A stretch of 64,000 nt of DNA from Meghimatium bilineatum (Eukaryota > Mollusca > Gastropoda > Stylommatophora > Philomycidae): positions 19,744,498 through 19,808,497 of the forward strand of contig CM067299.1 of the NCBI GenBank assembly GCA_034231615.1, read 5' to 3'. Each line of letters starts with the position of its first letter. The stretch's first letter is position 1. The position numbers and the translations under genes were made by a program. This document shows, one piece after another, positions 19,425 through 31,800 of the stretch. The notes below the pieces were generated by a model. It was not told the origin of the DNA. It ran no database searches and was given only the letters and a program-made list of their open reading frames with translations.

Positions 19425-20690
19425 AATACTTAACATCATCAATATTCATACCACTACCTAAGAAGCACAGGGCTGTGGACTGTACAGAATATAGAACAAA
19501 AAGTCTAATGAGTCATTTAACTAAAATACTCCTCAAGATAATACACGAAATAATTAAAAACAAGATAGACACGGAGGTCGGTGAAGAACAATTCGGTTTT
19601 AGGAAAAACATAGGAACCAGAGAAGCTATACTTAGTATCCGACTAGTGATAGATAAATATATAGAAGTCCAAAAAAGTATCTATATTTGCTTCATAGTCT
19701 ACAGCGAGGCCTTTGACAGAGTCCAACATTAAAAATTAACCAAATGTCTTCAAGAAATAGGCTTGGATGAAAAAGACATCAGACTTATTAGAAATATATA
19801 TTGGGACAGACGGCTTCAATAAGTTGTGAAAACAGCTACTCACCATACATAGAAATAAGAAGAGGGGTAAGACAAGGCTGCATTTTATCACCAAGCCTAT
19901 TTAATATATACACAGAGAATATCTTTAAAAATATAGAAGAAAAGTCAAGACTTAAGATCAATGGTTACATGTCCCAACCAAACAAGTTTACATCGTTCCA
20001 CTACTACCAATAGTGCATCTTTATATTATGCAAGTTGTTTATTTGTATGTATCTATTGTCTCTTCTCAGTTTTTTCTGTAACTCGTCGCAATAACATAAA
20101 CAGGTGAAATAATTCATTTATCTTGGAAGCATCATATCATAGAATGGTAAAAACACCAAATAAATCAAACATAGATGTAACATAGCATACCGGATCTTGG
20201 GACAGATGTCTCATATTTTCAAAAACAAACATGAACACTAAAACTGTACAATATAAAACCATCATCATACGATCACTATGCTGCCAATGTCAAACGTGGA
20301 TACTAACAACATAATACAAAATAAAACTTGTTACACCAGAAATGACTTGTCTACATAGAATCCTCGGAGTAAAAATAAGAGATCAAATCAGAAACACAAA
20401 CATCAGAAGACTAACAAACACAATGTCAATGCTGGATTACAGCATAAAACAATAGATTAAGTTGTTTTCGCATGTTTCCAGACTACCATCAGACAGTGCC
20501 TTTCAAAAAGCAATACTATACAGATACGATGGATACATAGTCAGGGGCAGACCTTGCAAACGATGGATTACAGAAATAAAAGAGTCAACGAAAACAAACA
20601 AATATTAAGCACACAAAAAAGCTATCTCCTGAGAACTCTTCTACTCCTAACTCGGAAAGGAATAAAGGAGTATAAAGGGAAAAGAAAGAA
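19425..20690 (+). mobile_element. RTE-like LINE, RT to 3' end
   Basis: Reads SIFIPLPKKHRAVDCTEYRT, SLMSHLTKILLKII, EEQFGFRKNIGTREAILSIR, YSEAFDRVQH, RRGVRQGCILSPSLFNIYTE, then HRILGVKIRDQIRN, FSHVSRLPSDSAFQKAI and RGRPCKRWITEIKES. The YADD box region is lost and frames change about six times. The ORF that starts at 19001 is a chance fusion of antisense sequence with this element. Confidence 0.85.
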
Positions 20691-20694
20691 AATA

Positions 20695-21783
20695 AAGGGT
20701 CGCAGGATTGAATGACGATCAGTTTTCGGGCCATGGCACGCTTAGTCGCTTGATATACAGCAATATTATGACGTCTCAGCATGTCTGTAGCTCCTTCAAT
20801 CCACGTTCTTCGTGGTATTCCTCTGTATCTAGCTGTTTCTATTTTCATGTTGTATGATCTCGCCAATAAGGATTCATTCTCATTAAGTGAATAAATTACC
20901 ATTTCAGTCTCTGTTTAAAAAAAAATTATATATTTGACCACAGATGTTGTTTCAACAGTTCTTGTTATCTCTTCATTCCTCACATGAATTCTTTTTGTTA
21001 TTTTTACCATTTTTCTTAGACATCTCATTTCACACTTAGTAAGCATTCTCTTTGTTCTTTTTTTAGTTTCCATTATTTATTTTCTGCCGGAAAAATATAT
21101 TTGTCTTGTGTTCTATTCGCCTAAAGCTAATTCTTAACATAGGTCTATAGCACTTGTTTTTAAAAGCCTAAATCATTCTTTCTATGTCTGCATTGAGTGT
21201 ACAACACCCATTGGAGAGAATTCAAATCGAATAATAAAATTATATAAGAGACACATCAAAATTTAATCACAGATGTTATCAGAAAACGCCGTTGGTCCTA
21301 CATCGGGCATGTCCTACGCGCACACATCAACAGAATACACCACCAATCTCTCGAATGGATACCTACAGGCAAAAGAGCCAGGGGTAGACCAAAAGAAACA
21401 CTCAGAAGAACAATACTTAGAAAAAATAAAACAATCAATATCCATATTATTCAAGAACTGCACAGAATAGCGTTGAACAGACAGAATTGGAGAGATCTGA
21501 CCTCTGCCCTATGCGCTATCTTCTGGGCAAAATGAAAATGAATGAATGACTTGAGTGTACAACATCCACATCCGTACAGAAATATACTTAACACTAGCGA
21601 TCTGAATAGATTGATCTTTACTGTAATGATGATCTTATTTTTTCCATATTATATTCAACCTCGTCATGGCAGTCATTGCCATCTCGAGTCTTTGCTTAAT
21701 CTTATTTCCCGAGTTGCTATCATCAAATATTTGTAACCCGGGATATTTGAAGGTAGTAATCTCTTCACGAAGATAGTTTTTCA
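20695..21783 (-). mobile_element. LINE 3' part, interrupted by a younger LINE end
   Basis: Minus strand 21783-21569 reads EEITTFKYPGLQIFDDSNSG, MAMTAMTRLNIIWKK; 21192-20940 continues AFKNKCYRPMLRISFRRIEH; and 20902-20700 gives RYRGIPRRTWIEGATDMLRR. This is the ORF2 order of a Jockey/CR1-like LINE. It is cut at 21193-21568 by the insertion listed next. Confidence 0.7.
21211..21550 (+). mobile_element. 5'-truncated LINE 3' end inserted in an older LINE
   Basis: Reads RRWSYIGHVLRAHINRIHHQ, SLEWIPTGKRARGRPKETLR and ALNRQNWRDLTSALCAI, then stop and an (aatg)n tail. Flanks ttgagtgtacaaca(c/t)cca at 21193-21210 and 21551-21568 form an 18-bp target duplication with one mismatch. Confidence 0.87.
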
Positions 21784-21789
21784 GTGCGA

Positions 21790-22160
21790 TATAACTCACT
21801 AACATATGGATTAGAGTCTTGGACAATACTGCTGAGAATATCATGGACTGCCAGAAAAATTAATGTGGAGGTGTTGAACGAGTCAAATGCGAAACGAACC
21901 TTAATCAATAATATAAGAAAAAGACAATCTTCATGTTTTGGTCACTTCATGAGACAGGGAGATTTGGAGAACATAGCCACAACATGTAAGATTGAAGGCA
22001 ACAGAGACATATGGTGACAACGTGAGAATAATATTCGTTTGACAACCTAGCACTGCAGGGAACCAACAACGATCTTGATACATAATACTGGAAACAGAGA
22101 GCTGTGGAGAGTTATGATCACCTGCGCCAGCCGGCATGGCACCTGATGATGATGAGATAC
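21790..22160 (+). mobile_element. RTE-like LINE 3' end (tga-tail family)
   Basis: Reads GLESWT, LLRISWTARKINVEVLNESN, KRQSSCFGHFMRQGDLENIA, LWRVMITCASRHGT-like end and gatgatgatgag tail. Same family as 1390-5725 and 60949-61276. Confidence 0.8.
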
Positions 22161-22199
22161 GAATCTGAAAATGAATTGCACCGAAACACACACACACAC

Positions 22200-22540
22200 T
22201 GCGAACAATGCGACATGAATTTAAACATATCTAAAACAGATATGATTAAATTAAGCGAATAACAGGCTAGTTAAATCTACCTGTCAATGGTACAAAACTA
22301 AAGTAGGTTTCAGTGTGCAAATATTTAGCAAGCGTCTTTACAGCAGAGAGGCACCCTGGAAAGAAAGATCGAAACATGATGCCAGAAAGATAATGCTGTG
22401 AGATGTGACTAATCAGCTATCGCCAATACTCAAACACCCATCAATTTGCACTGATTTAAAAAACACGACAATTGATAACAATATTTTTCTACGAATTATA
22501 TGTTACTAATGTCAAACATAGCCCTTGATAAAAAATATAG
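22200..22540. other. Unassigned
   Basis: No recognised coding or repeat beyond a short (ca)n run ending near 22200. Confidence 0.35.
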
Positions 22541-22549
22541 CTAAAAAGA

Positions 22550-23200
22550 TCACAGTTTAAAATGAGATGTTTGAGGAGAGCTATAAATGTTACAAGAAGC
22601 GACCGACGAAGAAATGAAGATATCAGGAAATAAATAAAGACCATCTCGTCAAGGCTACATCGAAAGACAGCAAACCAGGTGGTTTGGCCATCTCATGAGT
22701 ATGGAACCAGCGCAACAAGCCATTCGTGCAAACATCAGCAAAAGATCGAAGTACAAGACGAGTGGAAGACGAAGAACTAGATGGGTGATAATTAAAGAAA
22801 CCCTAAAGAGACACGAACTGACCATGTTCAACCCCAAACCCCACCATTCCACGACGATTAACTTAACAGTACAAGTGGAAATGACAGTAGATACATAGTT
22901 AGGTTGATTGTTTATGCCAAAGACATTTAGTGAGGTCTTCAACGAATCACTGTGGTGCTCCCGTTAATCACCCAGAGAATGTATTCCCTTTTGCATCTCA
23001 CTATAGAGGAGGAATTGTAAGTGGGAGAAAAATATCATGGGTTGGACAGGCTACAGTTTAGCAGAGTGCATCACCAAAACAAGAGACAGGAGATGTTGGA
23101 GGTCCGTTGCAGTCAATCTTCGTTGCAGAGACGGCATTTGATTATTGATGATAGAGGAGTGCCTTTAGTAGACTGTATCTTGTTAAAAGCTGTTAGATAA
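22550..23200 (+). mobile_element. LINE 3' fragment(s)
   Basis: Reads RRNEDIRK, QTRWFGHLMSMEPAQQAIRA then GRRRTRW, and from 22995 KISWVGQATV followed by CITKTRDRRCWRSVAVN, the ORF2 ending of RTE-like elements. The two halves may be different insertions. Confidence 0.6.
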
Positions 23201-23429
23201 GGCTGGTTATTATCGACTTTTATTATGAATCGACTTCATTACACTTAGCGTAAACCTATAGGTACTTTATAACGCATCGGTCCTTTCTGTTGTGTTTTGT
23301 GGTTATATATCTGATTTTATGATTTATGGCTTTACATATATCGATATTTATCTATATAACATTGTATATATTGTGTAGAAAAACAGTGGCACAAAAAATA
23401 AATTGCGTAAAACAGATATTTTGAGAAAT

Positions 23430-24590
23430 GTCTATTGTCTATCATCAGGTTGTGGCGTTGTTGTAGTTTCCACACTACCCGTTGAGCGTAGGTGTTTGTG
23501 AAGAAGGTGTAACATGTGTTCCAGAACAGGGTGTGTTGTTCTGGTTGAGATGTAGTCATGTTTGTTCAGGATCGTCTTGATGTCATCTATCCATCTTTTT
23601 CCAGGCCTGTCCTTGGCTCCGTATCCTGATACCATTTTGTTCTAAGCTCTTATGGGAAGTTGATCAATCATCCTCATAAGATGTCCAAACTATTCTATCT
23701 ATTGTTTATTTATATATCATATGCATGATGTTATATGCCTATCTATTATCATTCTGATGTTCTCATTGCGCAGGTTGTCGAGTCTGGCGGCTCAAATAGC
23801 CTTCCTTAGACATTTCATATAGCAAGTTCCTATATTCTCTTATGTGTAGATGACAGTTGCCATGTCTAACATTGGTAGCATAGTGTTGGTATAAAGATGC
23901 TCTTAATCATTTGTTTCTGTACTTCCATATTGATTTTTGGGTGCAATAGCAATGGTGACAGCTGATATGTCAGCATTTGCCTTTTGACATCTTGTTTCTA
24001 GCTCTCTATCGAGTGTTCCGTCTTCTGGTAATATACTTCATGGGCACTCGAACTCTTTGACTTGTTTTATTTTTGTGTTCTCTATTTGGATGTTTAGTCT
24101 GTTTATCCCGTTATTTGCATAGTTTCTGTCTTTTGTGTGTTAATCCGCATGTTGTATTTATTGCCTATGTGAGTTTGCAGTTTTTCTTCATCATATATGA
24201 TGATTTGAATGTCAGCGAAAAGCAGTCTATTGAGTTCGTTGTTAAGTTGTTCAATCTCTGTTGTTTTGTTATAAATCTAATTTTGTGTTTCTTTTATAAT
24301 TCTGTCTATGTAGATCTTGAATAGAATAGGTGACAGCACACGCCCCTGTCTGACTCCAGTTTTTGTTGTGAATAGTTCTGATGTTCTCATCCTGTTTAGA
24401 TTTTGTTGTTGTGCATAACACTTTGATGTTGCGTAGTAATTGTCCCTTGATTACGTATATTTCTAGCGTTTCCCATAGCCATTTCTCTGTTTATTCTATG
24501 GAACGCTTTTTCTTTGTCGACAAATATGATGTTTGACTTTTTGTCATATTCAATAGTTTTTTTCGCTTCGCTGTCTAAAGGTAAATGTTA
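23430..24590 (-). mobile_element. RTE-like LINE, RT to 3' end, heavily decayed
   Basis: Minus strand reads NIIFVDKEKAFHRINREMAM, GVCCHLFYS-like RGVRQGC box, KIKQVKEFE, SILPEDGTLDRELETRCQKA and RPGKRWIDDIKTILNKHDY. At least eight frame breaks. Confidence 0.7.
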
Positions 24591-24699
24591 GATGACAAAT
24601 AGTACACTACTGGTTACTAGCATCAAAAGAAGAAAGCACAAATTCTTTTGGACACGTCATAAGACGGGAGCTAGTGACAGGGAGCGCACCGCTCCATGG

Positions 24700-24840
24700 A
24701 TTTTCAGGGATCTCACTGGCGCAGTTGCTAAGTCGCTTGTCCTGTGCTAAGAGGTTACGGGTTCGAAGCACGGATATCGCTTGAAGGTACGTGTTAGTGA
24801 TACTATCGGAAAGCGACGTTCCGTTTCTTTGAGAAAAGAA
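24700..24840 (+). mobile_element. tRNA-derived SINE, second type
   Basis: Starts gggatctcactggcgcagttgctaagtcgc with a B-box-like gggttcgaagc (near 24758), matching the head of 45742-45985, but with a different body. The B box differs from a functional tRNA consensus at its end. Confidence 0.6.
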
Positions 24841-24859
24841 TGAGTACATTGATAAGGGT

Positions 24860-25270
24860 AAGTCCGCAGATAAGTGGGATTTTGATGGTTAAATCCCGTC
24901 CCCCCCCACCTTTCCTAAGATAACCACAGTGTGACGTCTAGTACTAGGAAGCAAACCAAAAATGCGGATACAAACCCCCTCCCAAGGAATGGGTTTTCTA
25001 TAAAATGGCCACAAGACTAAAAATAAAAATAAAACAATTAAAAAAAAACAACTAAGAAATGCGTTGTGTTTAAGGTAAAGCACACTAGCATCCTTTTTTC
25101 CAATGAAGCATACATTTATCTGCATTGAGGAAACCAGAGTACCATGATGTCAATCCACTACAACTTTTGAACACGGTGACAACAAGAAAGTTGAAGAGCA
25201 ATAGCGACAGATCAAGAGATAATATGCTTGGCATACTGACATAGAGGGAACATCGCTATCAGAAATGATT
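24860..25270. other. Unassigned, with a C8 run
   Basis: Contains a run of eight or more C near 24900 and A-rich stretches; nothing else recognised. Confidence 0.35.
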
Positions 25271-25274
25271 GTTA

Positions 25275-25600
25275 ACCAATCAATCAAGCAATAAACCCGT
25301 AACCCTTCAGGGTCGTAAGGGTACCACATTGGATGCCTCAGCACACAGAGTTCTCCAGCGAATTCTATCCTCGGCGATGCGGATGAGTGTGGAATTATCT
25401 TGCCCTGTCCATTCCTTGATGTTGTCTGTCCATGCCTTTGATCCCCTCTGCTTCTTCCACCCTCGACAGTTCCCTGCAGTATTGTTTTTGACAAGGAATC
25501 GGGCCTGCATACATGTCCGAACCATGCTAGTTTTCGTATTTTTAATACATAAATCAGAAGGTTGTGAACATGCACGATAACAAGCGCAACAATGCATGTG
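25275..25600 (-). mobile_element. RTE-X-like LINE 3' end upstream of PWWP2
   Basis: Minus strand reads WTDNIKEWTGQDNSTLIRIA, EDRIRWRTL, NVVPLRP, then a 3' tail built on attgattg. It ends 130 bp before the PWWP2 start codon, so that gene's promoter region abuts mobile DNA. Confidence 0.8.
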
Positions 25601-25732
25601 CTGATAACAAGATACAAGATGAAGTACGCAATGCTGAAGAAAATAATTTTCCTCGATGGAAATTAAAAAAAGTTATATTAAAGTTGTTCATGCACTTATG
25701 CAAACTTTTATCATAAAAGAACATGAAACAAA

Positions 25733-25881
25733 ATGGCGAACACAAACATTGAAACAGAAGTAGTAATGACAGGAGTTCGCCTTACAGTTATTGTGGAATA
25801 CTCTTTTGAAAATATAATCGCCGTATATCTTGTTCACAATGGAAAAGAATATAGAGGGGTATTATTAGAAAATGATACAGG
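25733..25881 (+). CDS. PWWP2-like exon 1
   Basis: 149 bp from ATGGCG, in a good context (acaaaATGG), to donor GG|gtacga. It gives 49 codons plus two bases, and no upstream in-frame ATG is apparent. Too short to appear as a long ORF; found by its resemblance to the PWWP2 N-terminal conserved block and by its splice phase. Confidence 0.83.
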
Positions 25882-28800
25882 GTACGATATATAATTTCAT
25901 TTTGCCACTGTGTTTAAAAAAAGGATAGTCGACTTTTGTTTGTGTTGATGTGGTCAGGTGGAAGTGTCGATCCCAGACTGAAAGAAAGCAATGAATTGAA
26001 AATGAAATGCATGCTTTTTGTCGTTATTCTATAGACATACAAAGAATAGAATGCGAATAACAATATGTTAATGTTTAAAAATCAAAACACAAACACACAA
26101 AATGTGTAATCTAGATTTAGGTCTAGTCTACTATTTTATTTTCATATGATGATGATTGTCTAAGTATTGTCATTGATTGATACTATCTCATCTGACTATT
26201 ACTATTGATACATTTATTATTTATTAACATCTGCTGGAAATCTAGTAGTAGGGGAACTATTTGATTCGTAGTCCTGCTACAAGAGAGTAGGTGTAGATCT
26301 ATAAATAAACCGTGTAGTGTATAATAATAATAAAAATACAAAGGTGGATTAGGGCTATTAAATTATGAATGACTAGGGCTTAAAGGCGCCTATAGAATAT
26401 TACTAGTAATATAATTATTTAAACAAGCAGCTATGGTAAAGTAATATTTCCATGGTGTGCAGAATACAACTCAATTTTACTGCACATTTAAAAAAAAACT
26501 GTTTTAATTTCTGTAATCTGCCATGTTGATGAAGTTCAGCAGATTAACTTGAATTTAATTTATTTTCCCCAATTGTACAAGCAAAAAAATCTTGATTAAA
26601 GTTCTGTCTGTCAAACATCAGCCCCTTCCTAGCTAGGCTTAGGGCCTATAATCTTAATTAAGCTAGAATGCTTTGTTTTCTTTTCCAATATCAAGGAACC
26701 CCACAAGTTCAGTACACATTATTATGTCAGTCAAAAATCTTAGCGAGGCACAAAAATCTTTTCCTCAATGCACCCCCCCCCCCAAATTCATATCAATAGA
26801 GATGAATTCACACCTACCATTGTAACTGAAAAAAACAACAACTACAAAATGTCGGCTACTTTGAATATCTTGGGTTAACCATCAACACCACTGTAGATTG
26901 TACTGCAAAGATTAGGAAGAGATTAACAATATCCTTAAAAAAAAATCACAGATAAAAAATCTATGGCAAGGGGCAAACAGAAAAATAAAGTTACCAACTA
27001 TTAAGAAGCAATAGTTTTCCAATGGCAACATATAATTGTGAGATGTGGGCAATGACACCTCCAATGGAAAAGAAAATGTCATCATTTGAAATGAAATGTT
27101 ATAGAAAGGTCCTAAGAGTATCATGGACGGAAAAATGAACCAATGCAGACATCTGTAAAGACCTGAACATAGAAGAAGAATGGTTCCTAAAAACTATCAA
27201 AAAATGCCAGGGCATCAGCTCTCTCATTTTAAGAGTTCAAGGGTTAGTGCATATAGTGATAGTAATTTTATATCAGCCCCTAACTGGCCACGTAAAAAAG
27301 ACTTTGGGCAGACTTTGTCTACCCCTGGTCTAGCAAAATACTTGTCCACATCTGCTGTATCACCTGAGAACTGATTGAGAATATATGAGGATAGCAGGTT
27401 GTCATTACATGTAGCTTTTTGAGGGTATCCTTATCAGAACATGTGGGATCACCTATTTTTTCAAAATGAGCAAACATAGTTTCGTCAGGAACATTACTTC
27501 TCTTATTTGGAACTTCAAAGCCCTGCTACTGCTTAGTTCAATTTCTAGTTAAATTGTATTTTTTAAAATTTCTTTCTTCTTCCATTTTTACAAGTAGGCC
27601 TAATGACTCTTGTGGTACTGAGACCTAATGGCATATACTAGTGTTAAATGTTTGTGGTCCACAAGGAACTTATACACCTGTTCAGTGAGTGTATTGTTGT
27701 TGTTGCCTGTGTGTCGATTGACCAGTCCATATTCATAGTAACTTGAAAATATAAACATTGGAAGTCTTGACTAAAATTGAATTTTCTTTTTAGAGAAGCA
27801 GTGTGGTCGAATTCTGAAAATGTATCAACTCAAGTTGTGAGCTGAATGTGCCAACTGAACAGAACTGGTTCAAATCCATTCTACTGCCTTATGATGATTT
27901 CTTCCCGTAGTAATCTTGGCTAAAGTTTTTGTATACTATGACAACAGCTTATAATTTGTATTGATGTAATGATTGTAAAGTATCCATTTTCCATGCTACT
28001 GAGGCATTTTGTAGAATATGGTGTTAGATCCATATTTGTTTTCATTGGGTAATGCCATATGTAAGGATGAAATGGTTAGTATCACACACATTACCTTGAC
28101 GATCTGGTATCCATTTTCTTAGGCTGGTTTAACTTAGGGGAGCGACAGTAAAATAACTGTCATTATTTACACACTGCTTACACACTGCATGTCTTGTCTC
28201 AGTTTTTCTTTTTTGTCAAATGGTCTACATGGATGACAAAAAGATGCAGGACAGTGGACAGTGCACCTTTGTCTTTTTCTGGGAGACTTCTAGGTGGCAG
28301 GAAATTCTAGATGTGCCATCACTGTAGATGAGCCAACATATCTGACATAATAATGCTGAACTAGTTGTAAGGCCTGTCCCACATTTGCCTCTTTCAGGAT
28401 GTCTTCGTTAGATTTTTTAGCTGTCCATTCTTCTATAGAATCACATCTTTGTTGGGGTGCAAAGGGAACGCATTGCTCTAGGCGGACCCAGGGTTAGCAG
28501 ATAACCAAGATCCCAAATGTACCTCCACGTGGTGCACCCTGGAAACAGAAATACAGCAGCTCGTGCTGATTCTGGCCAAATCTTTTGGGGATCGTGTCCG
28601 AGAATGTGGAGGTAGCAGATGGAAAGAGATTTGACTGCACAAGAGACAGACAATATCTCCGACACCACCAGCATCACTACATATAGCAACACTGTCGACA
28701 TACAGTGAAGCTAGTCAGCCCAGTCCGAACATTGAAGGGGCGGCCAATGTAAAATGCACGTAAAGGTAAATGCATGGCGAGAGACAAATATGTTTCACAC

Positions 28801-31800
28801 AGAGTACAATGAAACAATGAAAGGGCAGAACAGCGCTAGAGGGCAGCGCGAACTGCAAATAGAAAGTGAAAAGTCCCTAGGAAAGGGAACTACAAGATCC
28901 GTCAGCTCGAGACGGGCTTCTAGTTACCAGAGTTCCTAACAGGCAGAGACCCAGACAAATCCATCGGCGTTTGGTAAAGCAAAAGACCTAACCCAACTCT
29001 AATGTCGAGCCTTCCTAAACCGGAAATATGCTTGCAAAGAGAAAGGGTTCTGTACCCGATGGGTGTAGGCAAGAAAGGGACAACGATGGCAGTCCTGGCC
29101 CAACTCTACTGTCAAGGTTTCCTATACCGGAAGTAACTTGCAGAGAGAAAGGGTTCTGTACTCGATTCGCTCAGGCACAAAAGGGACAACGATTTAGCCC
29201 TGGCCCAACTCTACTGTCAGGTTTTCCTACACCGGAAATACACTTGAAGAGAGAAAGGGTTCAGTACCTGATGGGCTCAGGCGCTATTGGGACAAGGACG
29301 CTCAGCTCGAGAACGCCTTGCTCTCAAACGCGTGGTGTGAGACTCGAACTTGGACGAGGGGTACACGATGTCGGTGAATGACACCTCGGCTAAGAGGGCG
29401 AAAGAGCCAGGGTCCAACTCCTCTGTTGAGTTCTTCCCCTTAAGGAACCAGGCTCACGGATGAGAAACGGTTCAGTACCCAATGGGCACAGGCACAGCAC
29501 GTCCAATTACACGAGACAAGTTCATAGACAGTGGAACACCTCGTTTGAGTCAGACTAAGAGCAAGAAAATAGTCTGGGCGAAGAGTCTCCACTACTCGTG
29601 CCTGGAGACAGATATAGAGGCTGTCACAGGCTAAGGGTAGCCCACCCGAATTGTCAAGGCATGCCGAAATCGGATGTGCTAGGCCTACAAGGCGCATAAC
29701 GGTGGCACAACGTAATCACGCTCCCGGCGGAAATCGCACGGATATCCGTGATGGTTACAATGGAGCGAACGAAAAACAAACAAACAAACATCTTTGTTGC
29801 CTCTAATTTTCCCTTATCCTTTTAATTTATTGTCCATGGCTGACATCCATATGTTAGAATATGTGTTATGAAGCTCTGAAAACATTCTCAGCTCTATTGA
29901 CAGGGACATATTACACAGTATATTTTTCAGTTTTTGGAATGCTGCTTTTGCCTGCCCTATTCTGATTTTTAATTTCTGTTGAACTTCTTCATTCTGATGT
30001 CCTCATTGTTCCTAAATGATGTGTACACAAGTTATAAAGGGTAAATTATCAACACTACTAGATCAATGGCAAGATAATAGAAGTAAGTAAATGCACACAC
30101 AGCTGCTAGTCAATCAGGATATTGAAAACTGGCAGTAACCGTAGCAAACATAAATCAGTGTTATTTGATACAATTTAAATCAATCTTTATATTTTCAGAT
30201 TTTTTCCACACGGAGTCCCTTTCTCCGGTAGACCAATGACAGAACAAAAAACTTCAAGCATCCGAAGCCCATCAAGATCTGCTCTGGATGCTAAACCAGG
30301 AATGGAAAATAAACCCCCAGATTTAAATACTTGTAAAGATGTTAAGTTTGAACTATCAGCATCACTCTGCAGATTCTCCTACAATACAAATCCATTCCTT
30401 ATTAACCCTAGACCTGTGCCTGATACACCAACAGTAGAAATGAAATCTGTTCCGCACCGCAGAAAGACTGTTAGAGACATTCGATTGCGGCCGCGGCAAA
30501 CACTTTGCTTCAAATGCAAAGCAGCAATTCATGAAAGTCACAAAATTCATATCTCACAGGGCAACTCTCATAGTACTGTTAACAATACAGCATTGAAGCT
30601 GATACCACCAAACACATACACTTTTAGAAGCAGTGCTGATTCTTCTGCTCACTCTATACCTCCTTTGCCACCTGTTACTCGGAAAAGAAAAAAGTCGCTT
30701 CAATCACCCATGGTTCTTCTAGAAGATATACAGTTAAAGTCCAATAAAATTTCCCAGGAAAAGACTTCAAAAGAGCCCAGTAACACAGGTGACTCATCTA
30801 GTCAACTTCCTAGCAAAGGTGTGAAAAGGAGTAATAGCGGTAACAAACTTGCAGACTTTGGAAATAGAAAACCAGCAAGTGCCAAAGTCAGAAGTCATCG
30901 TTCATCAAGCTCAGGTAGTGTCAACACAGGAAATGATTTCATACAAATTATTGATGATTCTGAAAGCAGCAAAGGAAATTCAGTCAATAGTAAAAGCAGT
31001 AAAAAGAAATGCATAATTTCTAATGCTTGTAATGCAAAGCCATCTCCAGCAATCAAAATTACAATTGGTGATGGTGCTATCATCAAAATACCACCAAGAC
31101 TCCCAGATAGAGCAGCTGATCATAATGATCATGAACTTCCAATACCAAAGCTTAAAATTCTTGACTCCTCTGGACCAGTTGAGCATCATGCACATAAAAA
31201 GGCAAAGAAAGCAGCTAAAAAAGCAAAAGAACGTGATAAATGTAAGACTAGTGCTAGTAAAACAGAAACTTATACAGACCTAAAACAAGATGAAATGGTG
31301 CCTTCTAAATCACAGAAAAAGCATAAAAAGAAACATAGACATCGGCATGATAGCCCTGTGCCATTACATGCCTATAGTGAAGATGATGTTCAAGTATCTT
31401 CATGCCCAAAGAAAAACAAAAGTGATACTGATGTTATTTTTCCTAGCAATGATGGCGTAGAAGATCAGATCAGTGATGTGAAAGTGAACAGTGTCTCCTT
31501 GTGTAGAGATGCAGAAAATTATGAAAATACATTACCAGTTGTGGATAATATAAACAAACCCAGACCAAGACTTGTTTATACATGGAGGCAAAATCAAGGA
31601 CTCTCACGAGTATCATCTTCACCTAGAGAATCAGCTCCTAGTGTATCTCCAAAGTATTTGATTAAAAGTTCGCCCAGTATTATACCCATAGGCAGTTCCC
31701 CCCACAGAAGAAAAAATGCCTCTCCAGCTCGAGTAGTAACAGCATCACCAAATTGGCATTTTGCAGCATCTCCAAAATGCATGCTCAAAGATTATCCTCT

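Larger units (their letters stand above)
28240..30010 (-). mobile_element. RTE-like LINE fragment split by the 1333-bp retroposon
   Basis: Minus strand 28440-28240 reads EEWTAKKSNEDILKEANVG. The part at 30010-29788 matches, base for base in long stretches, the segment at 1715-2220 of the RTE LINE (cctctaatttt, ttttgcctgccctattctga, aatttctgttgaacttcttc). Together they give the usual order. The joint is the 12-bp duplication acatctttgttg. Confidence 0.75.

Noticed and set aside
19001-19732. 243-codon plus-strand ORF as a membrane protein gene
   Set aside because: The first half is antisense to a minus-strand RTE-like LINE and the second half is the RT of a plus-strand copy. The hydrophobic look is antisense of Lys/Asn-rich coding.
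27240-27520. Calling the remnant a hAT transposase
   Set aside because: No hAT motif could be pointed to; only an impression of a protein-like sequence.
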